Origin: Streptomyces marinisediminis
GTDB taxonomy: Bacteria; Actinomycetota; Actinomycetes; Streptomycetales; Streptomycetaceae
NCBI RefSeq assembly: GCF_026262575.1
Contig: NZ_JAPKFL010000022.1
Coordinates: forward strand, 28,893 to 92,892
Reading direction: 5' to 3'
Length of the DNA stretch: 64,000 nucleotides
In this document: piece after piece, positions 1-8,708 of the stretch
Layout: each line of letters opens with the position of its first letter
How positions within the stretch are numbered: the first letter of the stretch is position 1
Made by a program: the position numbers and the translations under genes
Notes under the pieces: model-generated
What the model saw: the letters and a program-made list of their open reading frames with translations, nothing else
The model's database searches: none
Told to the model about the DNA's origin: nothing

Positions 1-851
1 ACCAGGTGGGCGCCCTCGCCGCGCACCGCCTCCGAGATCAGCGGCTGCTGGCCGCGCGCGCCCGGCCCCAGGTAGAGCACGGTGGGGTGGAACTGGACGA
101 ACTCCAGGTCGCTGACCTCCGCGCCGGCGCGCAGCGCGAGGGCCACGCCGTCGCCGGTGGAGACGGCCGGGTTGGTGGTGGCCGAGAAGACCTGGCCCAT
201 GCCCCCGGTGGCGAGCACCACGGCCGGGGCGTGCACGGCGCCGACCCCGTCGTGCCGGCCCTCGCCCATCACGTGCAGGGTGACGCCGGCGGCGCGCCCC
301 GCGGCGTCCCGCAGCAGGTCCAGCACGAGCGCGTGGTCGACGGTGCGGATGCCGGCGGCGCGGACGGCGTCCAGCAGGGCGCGGGAGATCTCCGCGCCGG
401 TGGCGTCGCCGCCCGCGTGCGCGATGCGGCGCCGGTGGTGGCCGCCCTCGCGGGTCAGCGCGATCCGCCCGGTCTCCGGCGCGGTGTCGAAGACGGCTCC
501 GGCGGCGATGAGGCGGCGCACGGCGGCCGGGCCCTCGGTGACCAGGGTGCGCACGGCGTCCTCGTCGCACAGCCCGGCGCCCGCGGTGAGCGTGTCGGTC
601 AGGTGCTGCTCGGGGCTGTCGCCCTCGCCCAGCGCGGCGGCGATGCCGCCCTGGGCCCACCGGGTGGAGCCTTCGCCCAGGTCGGTCTTGGTGACGATGA
701 CGGCGGTGCGGCCCGCGGCGGCGCAGCGCAGGGCCGCCGTCAGTCCGGCCACGCCGGAGCCGACCACGACGACGTCCGCCTCGATCGCCCAGCTCGGCAG
801 CGGGGCGGCCAGGCGTATGCCGGGGGCGTGGGTGGCGGGCGCGAGGTTCAT
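1..851 (-). CDS. nadB: L-aspartate oxidase NadB, C-terminus outside window
   Basis: Oxidises L-aspartate to iminoaspartate, the first step of de novo NAD synthesis (with NadA and NadC), in the cytoplasm using FAD. The N-terminal 283 codons are visible. A dinucleotide-binding motif GSGVAG lies at about residues 31-36, followed by the family sequence STRWAQGGIAAALG and a histidine-rich region (GGHHRRR). The ATG at 851 overlaps the panC stop in an ATGA, so the two genes are translationally coupled; nadB is the last visible gene of the DUF2520-panC-nadB series. The gene is cut by the window edge, so the substrate-capping domain and C-terminus cannot be judged. The family assignment is firm. Fumarate reductase or succinate dehydrogenase flavoproteins are the main relatives, but the panC neighbour supports NadB. 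Confidence 0.95.
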   Translation of the reverse strand, partial: MNLAPATHAPGIRLAAPLPSWAIEADVVVVGSGVAGLTAALRCAAAGRTAVIVTKTDLGEGSTRWAQGGIAAALGEGDSPEQHLTDTLTAGAGLCDEDAVRTLVTEGPAAVRRLIAAGAVFDTAPETGRIALTREGGHHRRRIAHAGGDATGAEISRALLDAVRAAGIRTVDHALVLDLLRDAAGRAAGVTLHVMGEGRHDGVGAVHAPAVVLATGGMGQVFSATTNPAVSTGDGVALALRAGAEVSDLEFVQFHPTVLYLGPGARGQQPLISEAVRGEGAHL

Positions 852-1882
852 GGGGTCGCTCCGGTAGGGCCCCCGAAGCAGAGGCGGATGTTGTCGATGA
901 GCCGGGTGGTGCCGACCCGGGCGGCGACGGCGAGCACCGCCTCGCCGGTGTGGCCGTCGCCGACGTCGGTGAAGTCCACCGGGTCGACGAGGGCGAGGTA
1001 GTCCACCTCCAGCCGGCGGCCGGCCTCCTCCAGCACCGTCCGCGCGGCGGCCAGGGCGGCCGACGGGCGGCCGTGCGCGTGGGCGAGCGCGTGCGCGTCC
1101 GCCGACGCGCGCGACTCGCCCACCTTCGCCAGCGCCGCCGCCCGGCCCTGGTGGGCCCCGGCGGCCTCGGCACGGGCCCGCAGCGCGGACTCGGCCGTCA
1201 TCCGGTCGCGGGCGGCGAACAGCGCGCGCGAGAGCGCCAGCGCGGTGCGGCGCTCGTGCGGGGCGAGGTAGCGGTTGCGGCTGGAGAGCGCCAGCCCGTC
1301 CGGCTCGCGCACGGTCGGCACGCCGGCGATCTCCACGGGGAAGTTCAGGTCCCGCACCATGCGGGTGATGAGCGCGAGCTGCTGCGCGTCCTTCTCCCCG
1401 TACAGCGCGACGTCGGGCGCGGTCAGGTGCAGCAGCTTCGCGACGACGGTGAGCATGCCGTCGAAGTGGCCGGGCCGGTGCGCGCCCTCCAGCCGCTCCC
1501 CCGTCGGGCCCGCGGAGATCCGCACCCGCGGCTCCCCGCCGGGGTAGACCTCGGCCACGGACGGGGCGAAGACCACGTCGGCGCCCGCCGCCGCCGCGAC
1601 CTCCAGGTCGGCGTCCAGGGTGCGCGGGTAGCGGTCCAGGTCCTCGCCCGCGCCGAACTGCAGCGGGTTGACGAACACCGTCACCACCACCTGCCCGGCC
1701 GGGCCCACCCGCGCCCGCGCGGCGCGGACGAGCTCGGCGTGCCCGGCGTGCAGGGCGCCCATCGTCATGACGACGGCGCGCCGGGCGCCCGGGCGGGGCT
1801 CGGCGCCCGGGCGGGGCTCGGCGCGCAGCTCGGCGGCGGTGCGCAGTAGGCGGGGCCCGGCGGGCGGGGGGCTGGGCGTCAT
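848..1882 (-). CDS. panC: Pantothenate synthetase PanC
   Basis: ATP-dependent ligation of pantoate and beta-alanine to pantothenate, the last step before coenzyme A synthesis; cytoplasmic. 344 aa. The nucleotidyl-transferase motif MGALHAGH lies at about residues 41-48, followed by NPLQFGAGEDLDRYPRT, the GEKD segment and LSSRNRYL (KMSKS-like loop). The N-terminus holds two copies of AEPRPG encoded by a short direct repeat (about 1791-1826), and there is an unusually Ala/His-rich insertion near residues 250-290 (SADAHALAHAHGRP) not expected in the roughly 280-residue family norm. The ATG start at 1882 overlaps the upstream DUF2520 stop by 4 bp and the stop overlaps nadB by 4 bp, so the three form one operon. 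Confidence 0.96.
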   Translation of the reverse strand: MTPSPPPAGPRLLRTAAELRAEPRPGAEPRPGARRAVVMTMGALHAGHAELVRAARARVGPAGQVVVTVFVNPLQFGAGEDLDRYPRTLDADLEVAAAAGADVVFAPSVAEVYPGGEPRVRISAGPTGERLEGAHRPGHFDGMLTVVAKLLHLTAPDVALYGEKDAQQLALITRMVRDLNFPVEIAGVPTVREPDGLALSSRNRYLAPHERRTALALSRALFAARDRMTAESALRARAEAAGAHQGRAAALAKVGESRASADAHALAHAHGRPSAALAAARTVLEEAGRRLEVDYLALVDPVDFTDVGDGHTGEAVLAVAARVGTTRLIDNIRLCFGGPTGATP

Positions 1883-2820
1883 CGGGGTCCTCCGTCGGTT
1901 CCGGCCGCTCCCGGCGCGGCGTCCGACAGGACGTCCAGCAGGTCCTCGGCCAGCTCCGGCCTGAGCAGCCCGTGGGCCAGCGCCCGGTCGGCGGTGGTGC
2001 GGGCCATCGCCACGTAGCCGGAGACCATGTGCGGGGCGTGGCGGCGCAGCTCGGCCAGGTGGGCGGCCACGGTCCGCGCGTCGCCCCGGGCGACGGGCCC
2101 GGTGAGCGCGGCGTCCCCGGAGCGCAGCGCGTTGTCCAGCGCGGCGCCCAGCAGCGGCCCGAGCATCCGGTCGGGGGCGGCGACGCCGGACGCGCGCAGC
2201 AGCTCCTCGGCCTGCGCGACCAGCGTCACCAGGTAGTTCGCGCCCAGGGCCAGCCCCGCGTGGTACAGCGGCCGAGCCTCCTCGGCCACCCACTCCGGCT
2301 CGCCGCCCATCTCGATCACCAGCGCCTCGGCCGCCAGCCGCAGCTCCTCGGGCGCCGTCACGCCGAACGCGCACCCCGCCAGCCGCTGCACGTCCACGCC
2401 GGTGCCGGTGAACGTCATCACCGGGTGCAGCGCGAGCGGCAGGGCGCCCGCGCGCAGCGCCGGGTCCAGCACGGCCGTGCCGTACCGCCCGGAGGTGTGC
2501 ACGAGGAGCTGGCCGGGGCGGACGGCGCCGGTCTCCGCGAGCCCCGCGACGAGGCCGGGGAGGGCGTCGTCCGGGACGGTGAGCAGCACCAGTTCGGCGC
2601 GGGCGAGCACGTCGGCCGGGTCGAGCAGGGGCACGCCGGGCAGCAGTTCGGCGGCGCGACGCCGGGAGGCGTCCGACACCCCGGAGGCGGCGACCGGGCG
2701 GTGTCCGGCCAGCGCGAGGGCGGCGGCGAGCGCGGGGCCCACGCGGCCGGCGCCGACCACGCCCACGCGCAGTCGCGCGGGGCGCTCCTGGGCGCCGCGC
2801 GGAGCGGGCTGTTCGTTCAC
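1879..2820 (-). CDS. Rossmann-like and DUF2520 domain protein
   Basis: 313 aa with a GTG start. The N-terminal Rossmann fold carries GVVGAGRVGPALAAALA (about residues 18-34) and the C-terminal half is helical, like 6-phosphogluconate and NADP-oxidoreductase-type proteins (DUF2520). The substrate is unproven; in actinobacteria this gene usually sits directly upstream of panC, so a dehydrogenase role linked to pantothenate or CoA supply is possible but is only inference. The GTG at 2820 has a GGAAGG about 10 bases upstream; a longer in-frame extension to an ATG near 2877 lacks a ribosome site. It is first in the panC-nadB operon and is transcribed divergently from the aldolase-like gene. Confidence 0.9.
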   Translation of the reverse strand: MNEQPAPRGAQERPARLRVGVVGAGRVGPALAAALALAGHRPVAASGVSDASRRRAAELLPGVPLLDPADVLARAELVLLTVPDDALPGLVAGLAETGAVRPGQLLVHTSGRYGTAVLDPALRAGALPLALHPVMTFTGTGVDVQRLAGCAFGVTAPEELRLAAEALVIEMGGEPEWVAEEARPLYHAGLALGANYLVTLVAQAEELLRASGVAAPDRMLGPLLGAALDNALRSGDAALTGPVARGDARTVAAHLAELRRHAPHMVSGYVAMARTTADRALAHGLLRPELAEDLLDVLSDAAPGAAGTDGGPR

Positions 2821-2875
2821 GGGCTTTCGTGCCTTCCGTTCCAGTCCGCGGGTTCGGTACCGGACGTCGCCTCTC

Positions 2876-2881
2876 ATGCTA
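2876..2881 (-). promoter_or_regulatory. Candidate -10 (TAGCAT) of the DUF2520-panC-nadB operon
   Basis: Read on the minus strand the sequence is TAGCAT, matching the streptomycete TANNNT -10. It would start transcription about 50 bases upstream of the GTG at 2820. No good -35 is visible, so this is a weak prediction. Confidence 0.3.
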
Positions 2882-2985
2882 GACGCTGGCGCCGCGCGCC
2901 CCGGCGGAAGCGCCCGGATCGTGGACCGGAGCCCCGTCGCGCCGAGGGGCGGACGGCGGCGGCGGGCGGGTGTGAGGATGCCGGG

Positions 2986-4236
2986 ATGAGTGACGACGCG
3001 AGCGACGACAGCGCGAGGGCCGACGAGGCGAGGGCCGACGAGGCGGTGGATGCCGGGACGGACGCCGGGACGGACGCCGGGACGGATGCCGGGACGGACG
3101 CCGGGACGGATGCCGAAGCGATGGCCGAGCGGCGGCTGGCGGCCTGGCGGGCGGCGGGGCGCAAGCTGTCCGCCGGGCTGGTGCGGCCGCTGGCGGAGCG
3201 GCTGGCGGACGTGGGCGCCGCGCTGGAGGCCGCCGGGGTGGCCGAGGGGTGGACGGACCTCTACGGGAACGGGGTGGTCGAAGCCGTCGAGGAGCGGGTC
3301 GCCGGTCTGCTGGGCAAGCCCGCCGCCGTCTGGTTCCCCACGGGGACGATGGCCCAGCAGGCGGTGCTGCGCTGCTGGGCGGGCCGGACCGGCAGCCTCG
3401 CCGTCGGCCTGCACCCGCTGGCCCACCCGGTGCGGCACGAGCGGGACGCGCTGAGCCGGCTGAGCGGCCTGCACCCCGTGCCGGTGGGCGGCGGCGAGCG
3501 GCCGGTCACGGCGGAGGACGTGCGGGCGGTGCCGGAGCCCTTCGGCACGCTCGCGCTGGAGCTCCCGCTGCGCGACGCCGGGTTCCGGCTGCCGACGTGG
3601 GAGGAGCTGACGGACACGGTGGCCGCCGCCCGCGAGCGGGACGCCGTGGTGCACGTCGACGGGGCGCGGCTGTGGGAGTGCGCGACGTGGTTCGGGCGTC
3701 CGCTGGCGGAGATCGCGGAGCTCGCCGACTCGGTGTACGTGTCGTTCTACAAGTCGCTGGGCGGCCTGTCCGGGGCCGCCGTCGCCGGGCCGGAGGACGT
3801 CGCCGCCGAGGCCCGGGTGTGGCGGCACCGGTACGGCGGCCAGCTCTTCCAGCAGTGGCCGGCCGCCGTCACCGCGCTGGCCGGGCTGGAGCGCGAGCTG
3901 CCGCGGCTGCCCGCGTACGTGGCGCAGGCCAGACGGGTGGCGGCCGCGCTGCACACCGCGTTCGGGGCGGCCGGTGGACCGCCCTGGTACGCGGTGCTGC
4001 CCGAGGAGCCGCACACCCACCAGTTCCAGGTGTGGCTGCCCTACCCGGCCGACGTGCTCGACGAGGCCTCGGTGCGCCAGGCCGAGGAGAGCGGCACGGC
4101 CCTGTTCGGCCGCTGGCGGGACCGGGACGGCGTGCCCGGCGCGGCGATGACCGAGTGCACCGTCGACGCCCCCGGCCTCGCCTGGACGGAGGCCGACGTC
4201 CACTCCGCCGTCACCGACTTCCTCACCCGCCTGTGA
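2986..4236 (+). CDS. Threonine aldolase-like PLP enzyme (beta-eliminating lyase family)
   Basis: 416 aa, fold-type I PLP enzyme of the beta-eliminating lyase/low-specificity L-threonine aldolase family, which cleaves beta-hydroxy amino acids to glycine and an aldehyde. Visible motifs are YGNGVVEAVEE near residue 93, PTGTMAQQ at about 118-125, HVDGARLWE at about 223-231 (aspartate binding the PLP ring nitrogen) and SFYKSLGGLSGA with the Schiff-base lysine K256. The N-terminus is unusual: an acidic tail with DAGT repeated from a 12-bp unit (five copies, 3049-3108), probably disordered. The last 14 bp overlap the convergent methyltransferase gene. Substrate specificity cannot be read from the sequence; activity as a true aldolase is likely but not shown. 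Confidence 0.88.
   Translation: MSDDASDDSARADEARADEAVDAGTDAGTDAGTDAGTDAGTDAEAMAERRLAAWRAAGRKLSAGLVRPLAERLADVGAALEAAGVAEGWTDLYGNGVVEAVEERVAGLLGKPAAVWFPTGTMAQQAVLRCWAGRTGSLAVGLHPLAHPVRHERDALSRLSGLHPVPVGGGERPVTAEDVRAVPEPFGTLALELPLRDAGFRLPTWEELTDTVAAARERDAVVHVDGARLWECATWFGRPLAEIAELADSVYVSFYKSLGGLSGAAVAGPEDVAAEARVWRHRYGGQLFQQWPAAVTALAGLERELPRLPAYVAQARRVAAALHTAFGAAGGPPWYAVLPEEPHTHQFQVWLPYPADVLDEASVRQAEESGTALFGRWRDRDGVPGAAMTECTVDAPGLAWTEADVHSAVTDFLTRL
3049..3108 (+). repeat. 12-bp tandem repeat, five units, in the aldolase N-terminus
   Basis: Five head-to-tail copies of GAYGCCGGGACG encode DAGT units. The only variation is C/T at one wobble position. Such tracts can change length by slippage without breaking the frame. 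Confidence 0.85.
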
Positions 4237-5392
4237 CCCGCCCCCCGTCCTGACCGGCCCGGCCCGCGCCCCGCGCACCCGGGGCGCCGGGTCCGGCCAG
4301 GGGGTCGGGGATGGCGACGGGCTCGCTCAGCCAGTGGTGGGCGCCCAGGCCCGTGGCGTCCAGCAGCTCGGCCGCCTCGCCGGCGCGGGCGAGCGCCCGC
4401 ACGTACCCGGCCGGGTCGGTGCGGGCCAGCGCGAGCGGCGGACGCCCGGCGGCCACCCCCAGCCGGGTGAGCGCCGTGCGCTGGGACAGCAGCAGCGCGC
4501 CGGGGCCCGCGCAGGCGTCGAGCGCGACGTGGGCGGTGACGTCGCGGGAGCCGTCCGGCACCGGGGGCACCGCCCGCCCGGCGCGGTAGCCGGTGAGCGT
4601 GCCGAACGGCGGCCGGTCGGCGGCGGTGTGCGCGTAGTCGACGGCGACGGCGAGCCCGGCGTCGAGCGCGCCGACCGCGCGGCGCCAGGCGGCGTCCCGG
4701 GGCCGTCCGATCTCCGCGCGCAGCCCCGGCTCCGGGCCCGCGGGCCACCAGCGCGCCAGCCACCGCGCGTCCGCCCCGGCCACCGGCGGCCCGAGCCGCT
4801 CGGCGCCGTCGGCGCGGACGAGCACACGGCGCCAGCGCCCGTCGGAGTCGGTCTCGGCCACCTCGCAGGCCACGTTGTCCAGCCACTCGTTGGCGAAGAG
4901 CAGCCCGCGCAGGCCCCGGGGCACCCGCGCGCGCCACCGCACCCGGGGGTCGAGTCCGGCCGGGCGGGCCGCGCGCTCGACGGCGACCGGGCGGACCCGC
5001 CGGGCGACGTCGGCGGGCAGGGCGGCCAGCACACCGGTCAGCAGCTCGCCGCGGCCCGCGCCGACGTCCACCAGCGCCAGCGGCGCGGGGCGGCCGAGCG
5101 CGGCGTCCACCCGGCACAGCAGTGCGGCGACGGCCTCGGCGTACCGCGGCGAGGCGTGCACGGAGGTGCGGAAGTGCGCGCCGGGCGCCTCATGCACGAA
5201 GAAGCCGTCCGGCCCGTACAGCGCGCGCTCGGTGGCCTCCCGCCAGCCGGTGAAGCCGCCGGGGGCCGGGCCGCAGCGGCCGGCCCCACCGCCGGTCCCG
5301 CCGCCGTGGCCGCCGCCCGGGCCGCCGCCGTGGCCGCCGTCCGGGCCGCCGTCGTGGCCGCCGTCCGGGCCGCCGTCGAAGTGCTCGCTCAC
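4223..5392 (-). CDS. SAM-dependent methyltransferase, MidA/NDUFAF7 (COG1565) family
   Basis: 389 aa with a GTG start. After a low-complexity N-terminus of DGGP/DGGH/GGGH repeats (residues about 5-40), the Rossmann methyltransferase core appears: LVDVGAGRGELLTG (SAM-binding glycine motif), LFANEWLDNVACEV (the family's N-E-x-L-D element), and a late AVAVDYAHT segment. NDUFAF7 in mitochondria methylates an arginine of the NDUFS2/NuoD subunit of complex I; a lone nuoD gene lies 5.7 kb away here. The bacterial role is not established. The 3' end overlaps the convergent aldolase gene by 14 bp. The repeat-rich N-terminus makes the start uncertain; the GTG at 5392 is chosen because it follows an in-frame stop-free stretch without a better ribosome site. 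Confidence 0.85.
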   Translation of the reverse strand: MSEHFDGGPDGGHDGGPDGGHGGGPGGGHGGGTGGGAGRCGPAPGGFTGWREATERALYGPDGFFVHEAPGAHFRTSVHASPRYAEAVAALLCRVDAALGRPAPLALVDVGAGRGELLTGVLAALPADVARRVRPVAVERAARPAGLDPRVRWRARVPRGLRGLLFANEWLDNVACEVAETDSDGRWRRVLVRADGAERLGPPVAGADARWLARWWPAGPEPGLRAEIGRPRDAAWRRAVGALDAGLAVAVDYAHTAADRPPFGTLTGYRAGRAVPPVPDGSRDVTAHVALDACAGPGALLLSQRTALTRLGVAAGRPPLALARTDPAGYVRALARAGEAAELLDATGLGAHHWLSEPVAIPDPLAGPGAPGARGAGRAGQDGGRVTGG

Positions 5393-5479
5393 GCCGCCCA
5401 CGGTAGGCCCGTCGCGACCTGGTCCCACCCCGCGTCCACCCTGGGGACTAGGCGGACCGCGCACGGATCGGCCCTCCGG

Positions 5480-5521
5480 TTGACCCGAAGGGCGCAACAT
5501 CTGTTTACGCTGGGTTACGTG
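5480..5521 (+). promoter_or_regulatory. Candidate promoter giving a leaderless histidine kinase mRNA
   Basis: TTGACC at 5480-5485 and TACGCT at 5506-5511 (20-base spacer, slightly long) precede the GTG at 5519 by 7 bases. There is no Shine-Dalgarno sequence, which fits leaderless transcription, common in actinobacteria. Confidence 0.5.
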
Positions 5522-6742
5522 CACCGGCTCTACGAGTTCCTCCGCAGACATCCCATGTGGGTGGACGGCTTCTGGGCCGCCTGCCTGCTGCTGATGTCCG
5601 CGCTGTGGCTGGTGAGCGAGGCGTCGGCGGGCCCGTACACCCGCCTGGAGCGCTGGCAGGTGCTCTCCGCCGTGCCGATCTCGATGACCCTGTGCGCGGT
5701 GGTGTGGCTGCGGCGGCGCTGGCCGGAGTGGATGCTGGTGGCGGCCGGGGCCGCGGGCGTGGCCCAGCTCGCCGTGGGCGTCTTCGCGGTCGTCCCGGAC
5801 TTCGCGATGCTCGTGATCGTCTTCACCGCCGCCTCCGGGCGGGTGCGCTGGGCGTCGCGCTCGGCCCTGGTGGGCGCCTTCGTCGCGCCGACGCTCGCCA
5901 CGCTCTTCCTCTTCCCCGGCGGCGAGGGGTCCAGCACCTTCAGCGACGTGGTCGGCACCGTCTTCCTGACCGTCTGCTTCCTGCTGGCCTGGGTGCTGGG
6001 CGACTCGCTGCGCACCCGGCGCGCCTACTACGTGCAGTTGGAGGAGCGCGCGGCCCGGCTGGAGCGGGAGCGGGAGGCGCAGGCGAAGGTGGCCGTCGCC
6101 GCCGAGCGGGCCCGCATCGCGCGCGAGCTGCACGACGTGGTGGCGCACAACGTGTCCGTCATGGTGGTGCAGGCGGACGGCGCCGCCTACGTGCTGGACA
6201 CCGCGCCGGAGCAGACCCGGCAGGCGCTGGAGACGATCTCCGGCACCGGCCGGCAGGCGCTGGCCGAGATGCGCCGCCTGCTGGGCGTGCTGCGCAGCAG
6301 CGAGGACGGGGACGGGGGCGAGTACGTGCCGCAGCCGGGCGTGGAGCAGCTCGCCGAGCTGGTCGAGCAGGTGCGCGGCACCGGCCTGACGGTGGACTTC
6401 CACGTCGAGGGCACCCCGCGGCCGCTGCCCAGCGGCGTGGAGCTGACCGCCTACCGCATCGTGCAGGAGGCGCTGACCAACACCCGCAAGCACGGCGGTC
6501 CGGAGGCCGGGGCCCGGGTGCTGCTCACCTACGGCTCCGACGAGCTGGACCTGCTGGCCGAGGACGACGGGCGCGGCGCGCAGGCGGAGCTGTACGAGGA
6601 GGGCGGTGCCGACGGGCTCGGGCACGGGCTGATCGGCATGCGCGAGCGCGTCGGCATGGTCGGGGGGCGGCTGGAGGCCGGCCCGCGGCCCGGCGGCGGC
6701 TTCCGGATCAGCGCCCGCCTTCCGCTGGCCGGCCGGACCTGA
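5519..6742 (+). CDS. Sensor histidine kinase, NarL/DesK type
   Basis: 407 aa. Five to six hydrophobic segments occupy residues about 17-160, with almost no extracytoplasmic loop, so the signal is probably sensed in or near the membrane. A coiled-coil linker (QLEERAARLEREREAQAK) leads to the HisKA_3 dimerisation domain with phospho-acceptor H205 in ARELHDVVAH, and a HATPase_c domain with EALTNTRKHGG (N box) and GLIGMRERVGMVGG (G box). It works with the response regulator at 6852, 109 bp downstream. The GTG start at 5519 sits directly behind a promoter-like element and lacks a ribosome site. The stimulus is not evident. Confidence 0.93.
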   Translation: MHRLYEFLRRHPMWVDGFWAACLLLMSALWLVSEASAGPYTRLERWQVLSAVPISMTLCAVVWLRRRWPEWMLVAAGAAGVAQLAVGVFAVVPDFAMLVIVFTAASGRVRWASRSALVGAFVAPTLATLFLFPGGEGSSTFSDVVGTVFLTVCFLLAWVLGDSLRTRRAYYVQLEERAARLEREREAQAKVAVAAERARIARELHDVVAHNVSVMVVQADGAAYVLDTAPEQTRQALETISGTGRQALAEMRRLLGVLRSSEDGDGGEYVPQPGVEQLAELVEQVRGTGLTVDFHVEGTPRPLPSGVELTAYRIVQEALTNTRKHGGPEAGARVLLTYGSDELDLLAEDDGRGAQAELYEEGGADGLGHGLIGMRERVGMVGGRLEAGPRPGGGFRISARLPLAGRT

Positions 6743-6851
6743 CCCCGGTGGCCGGAGCGGCACCGCCCAGCCCCGCCCACCCGCACCACAAGCACCACAC
6801 ACACCACACGCACCATCCGCACGATCCACGACCGTTCGAGAAGAGGGCCCC

Positions 6852-7532
6852 ATGACCGTCCGCCTGATGCTCGTCGACGACCAGGCGTTGCTGCGCACCG
6901 GCTTCCGCATGGTGCTCGACGCCCAGCCCGACATGGCCGTCGCCGCCGAGGCCGGGGACGGCGCGGAGGCGCTGGAGACGCTGCGGAGCACCGCCGTCGA
7001 CGTGGTGCTGATGGACATCCGCATGCCGGTCATGGACGGCGTCGAGGCGACCCGGCGCATCTGCCAGGAGGGCGCGGGCGGCCCCGGCGACCCCCGCGTG
7101 CTCATCCTGACCACCTTCGACCTGGACGAGTACGCGTTCGCCGCGCTCAAGGCCGGGGCCGGCGGCTTCCTGCTGAAAGACGTGCCGCCCGCCGAGCTGC
7201 TGTCCGCGATCCGGGCGGTGCACAGCGGGGACGCCGTCGTCGCGCCGTCCACCACCAAGCGGCTCATCGACCGCTTCTCGCCGATGCTGCCCAGCGCGCA
7301 GGAGCCGGAGCGCCACCCGGAGCTGGACCGGCTCACCGACCGCGAGCGGCAGGTGCTGCTGCTGGTGGCGCAGGGCATGTCGAACGGAGAGATCGCCGCC
7401 CACCTGGTGCTCTCGGAGGCGACGGTCAAGACCCACGTCGGCCGCATCCTCACCAAGCTGGGCCTGCGCGACCGCGTCCAGGCGGTCGTCCTGGCCTACG
7501 AGACGGGGCTGGTGCGCGCCGGCGGAGCGTGA
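6852..7532 (+). CDS. Response regulator, NarL/LuxR family
   Basis: 226 aa. N-terminal receiver domain with acidic pocket D9-D10, phospho-acceptor D55 in VLMDIRMPVMDG and the conserved lysine in FLLKD; C-terminal LuxR-type helix-turn-helix LTDRERQVLLLVAQGMSNGEIA and SEATVKTHVGRILTKLGLRDR. Partner of the kinase just upstream, probably co-transcribed; the 109-bp spacer is strikingly CAC-rich and G-poor on the plus strand until AGAGGG, the likely ribosome site. The target genes are unknown. Confidence 0.95.
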   Translation: MTVRLMLVDDQALLRTGFRMVLDAQPDMAVAAEAGDGAEALETLRSTAVDVVLMDIRMPVMDGVEATRRICQEGAGGPGDPRVLILTTFDLDEYAFAALKAGAGGFLLKDVPPAELLSAIRAVHSGDAVVAPSTTKRLIDRFSPMLPSAQEPERHPELDRLTDRERQVLLLVAQGMSNGEIAAHLVLSEATVKTHVGRILTKLGLRDRVQAVVLAYETGLVRAGGA

Positions 7533-7560
7533 GCCCGCACGGCCCCGCCCGGGCGGCGGG

Positions 7561-8670
7561 TCAGCGGAGCACGGCCTCCAGGAAGTCGCTGCCCAGCCGC
7601 GCGGTGCGGGCCACGTCGAGCTGGTGCTGCACGTAGCGGCCGTGGCGGCGCGTGGTGAGCAGACCGGCCGCCCGCAGCGTCCGCAGGTGCCGCGAGACCT
7701 CCGGCGCGGTGATCGCCAGCCCCGCGGCCAGCTCCCCCGTCGTGTACGGCGCCCGGGCCAGGAAGCGGCACATGCGCACCCGCACCGGGTGGGCGAGCGC
7801 CTCCAGCCGCCGCTCCATCAGCTCGGCCGACTCCGGCCCCGGCCGCACGTCCGACCCGGCCGCCGAGTACTGGATCACCGGACGCCAGCCGGGCGCGTGC
7901 AGCACCAGCAGGTGCGGCCAGCCGAGCGCCGTGGGCACCAGCGTGACGCCGGGGCCGACGGCCGGGTCCGTCGCCGTCGTCCGCCCATCGGCCAGCTTGT
8001 CGACGACGATGCTCTCGCCGTGGGCGTCCTGCCGCAGCGCCACCACCGGGGAGACGGCGGCGAGCGCGGCGGCCAGCCCCTTGTGCCGCAGCAGCTCGCC
8101 CTTGTGCCGCGCGTCGGCCGCGAGCTGGCCGCGCACGCGCTGCCAGAGGTCGGCGAAGAACGCCTGCTCGCAGTCTTCCAGCAGGCACCGGATCCAGGCT
8201 CGCACCGCCGGCGGGTCGGCCAGCAGGTGCTGGACGAAGTCGAGCTGGCGCGGTCCGCGGGCGGCGGCCCGCTCCAGGGCCCGTTCCCCGGCGGCCGCGT
8301 CCACCAGCGGCGAGGGTCCGCCGCGGCCGTAGTCGACGGAGCAACTGATCTCCAGCGCGGCGGACACGTACCGCTCGTCGTCCATCTCGTCGACCGCGTC
8401 CAGCTCCTCGGTGAGCGTCGCGCCGGGCACGCTCTGGTGGGGCAGCAGGATGTCCGAGATCGTGGAGCGCCACAGGAAGTCCGCCTCGGCCAGCCGCCCG
8501 GCGAGGTCGGGCTTGAGCGCGGCGGCGGTCGTCGTCGTCCAGCCGTGCAGGCCGGGGTGGTGCGCGGGCTCGGCGAGCGCGTGCAGGGCCACGCCGAGCT
8601 CGGCCAGCGGGGAGGGCGCGAACAGCACGCGTTCGCGCGGCAGCGAGGTGATGTCGATGACGACGCTCAT
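7561..8670 (-). CDS. ArsR-type winged-helix regulator with DUF5937-like N-terminal domain
   Basis: 369 aa. The C-terminal 90 residues form an ArsR-like winged helix: LEALAHPVRVRMCRFLARAPYTTGELAAGLAITAPEVSRHLRTLRAAGLLTTRRHGRYVQHQLD. The N-terminal 260 residues match the DUF5937 type seen in streptomycete regulators and are presumably the sensing or dimerisation part; no metal-binding cysteine pair typical of ArsR is seen. The gene is divergent from the small ORF at 8771 and a perfect 7-bp inverted repeat lies in the shared 100-bp region. The ligand is unknown. Confidence 0.85.
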   Translation of the reverse strand: MSVVIDITSLPRERVLFAPSPLAELGVALHALAEPAHHPGLHGWTTTTAAALKPDLAGRLAEADFLWRSTISDILLPHQSVPGATLTEELDAVDEMDDERYVSAALEISCSVDYGRGGPSPLVDAAAGERALERAAARGPRQLDFVQHLLADPPAVRAWIRCLLEDCEQAFFADLWQRVRGQLAADARHKGELLRHKGLAAALAAVSPVVALRQDAHGESIVVDKLADGRTTATDPAVGPGVTLVPTALGWPHLLVLHAPGWRPVIQYSAAGSDVRPGPESAELMERRLEALAHPVRVRMCRFLARAPYTTGELAAGLAITAPEVSRHLRTLRAAGLLTTRRHGRYVQHQLDVARTARLGSDFLEAVLR

Positions 8671-8708
8671 GGACCCATCGTGCCCGCCGCGGGGCGCGGG
8701 CCCGGCGT

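Noticed and set aside
5557..6855. 432-codon frame inside the histidine kinase
   Set aside because: It is an out-of-frame reading of the kinase, which has clear catalytic motifs in the other frame.
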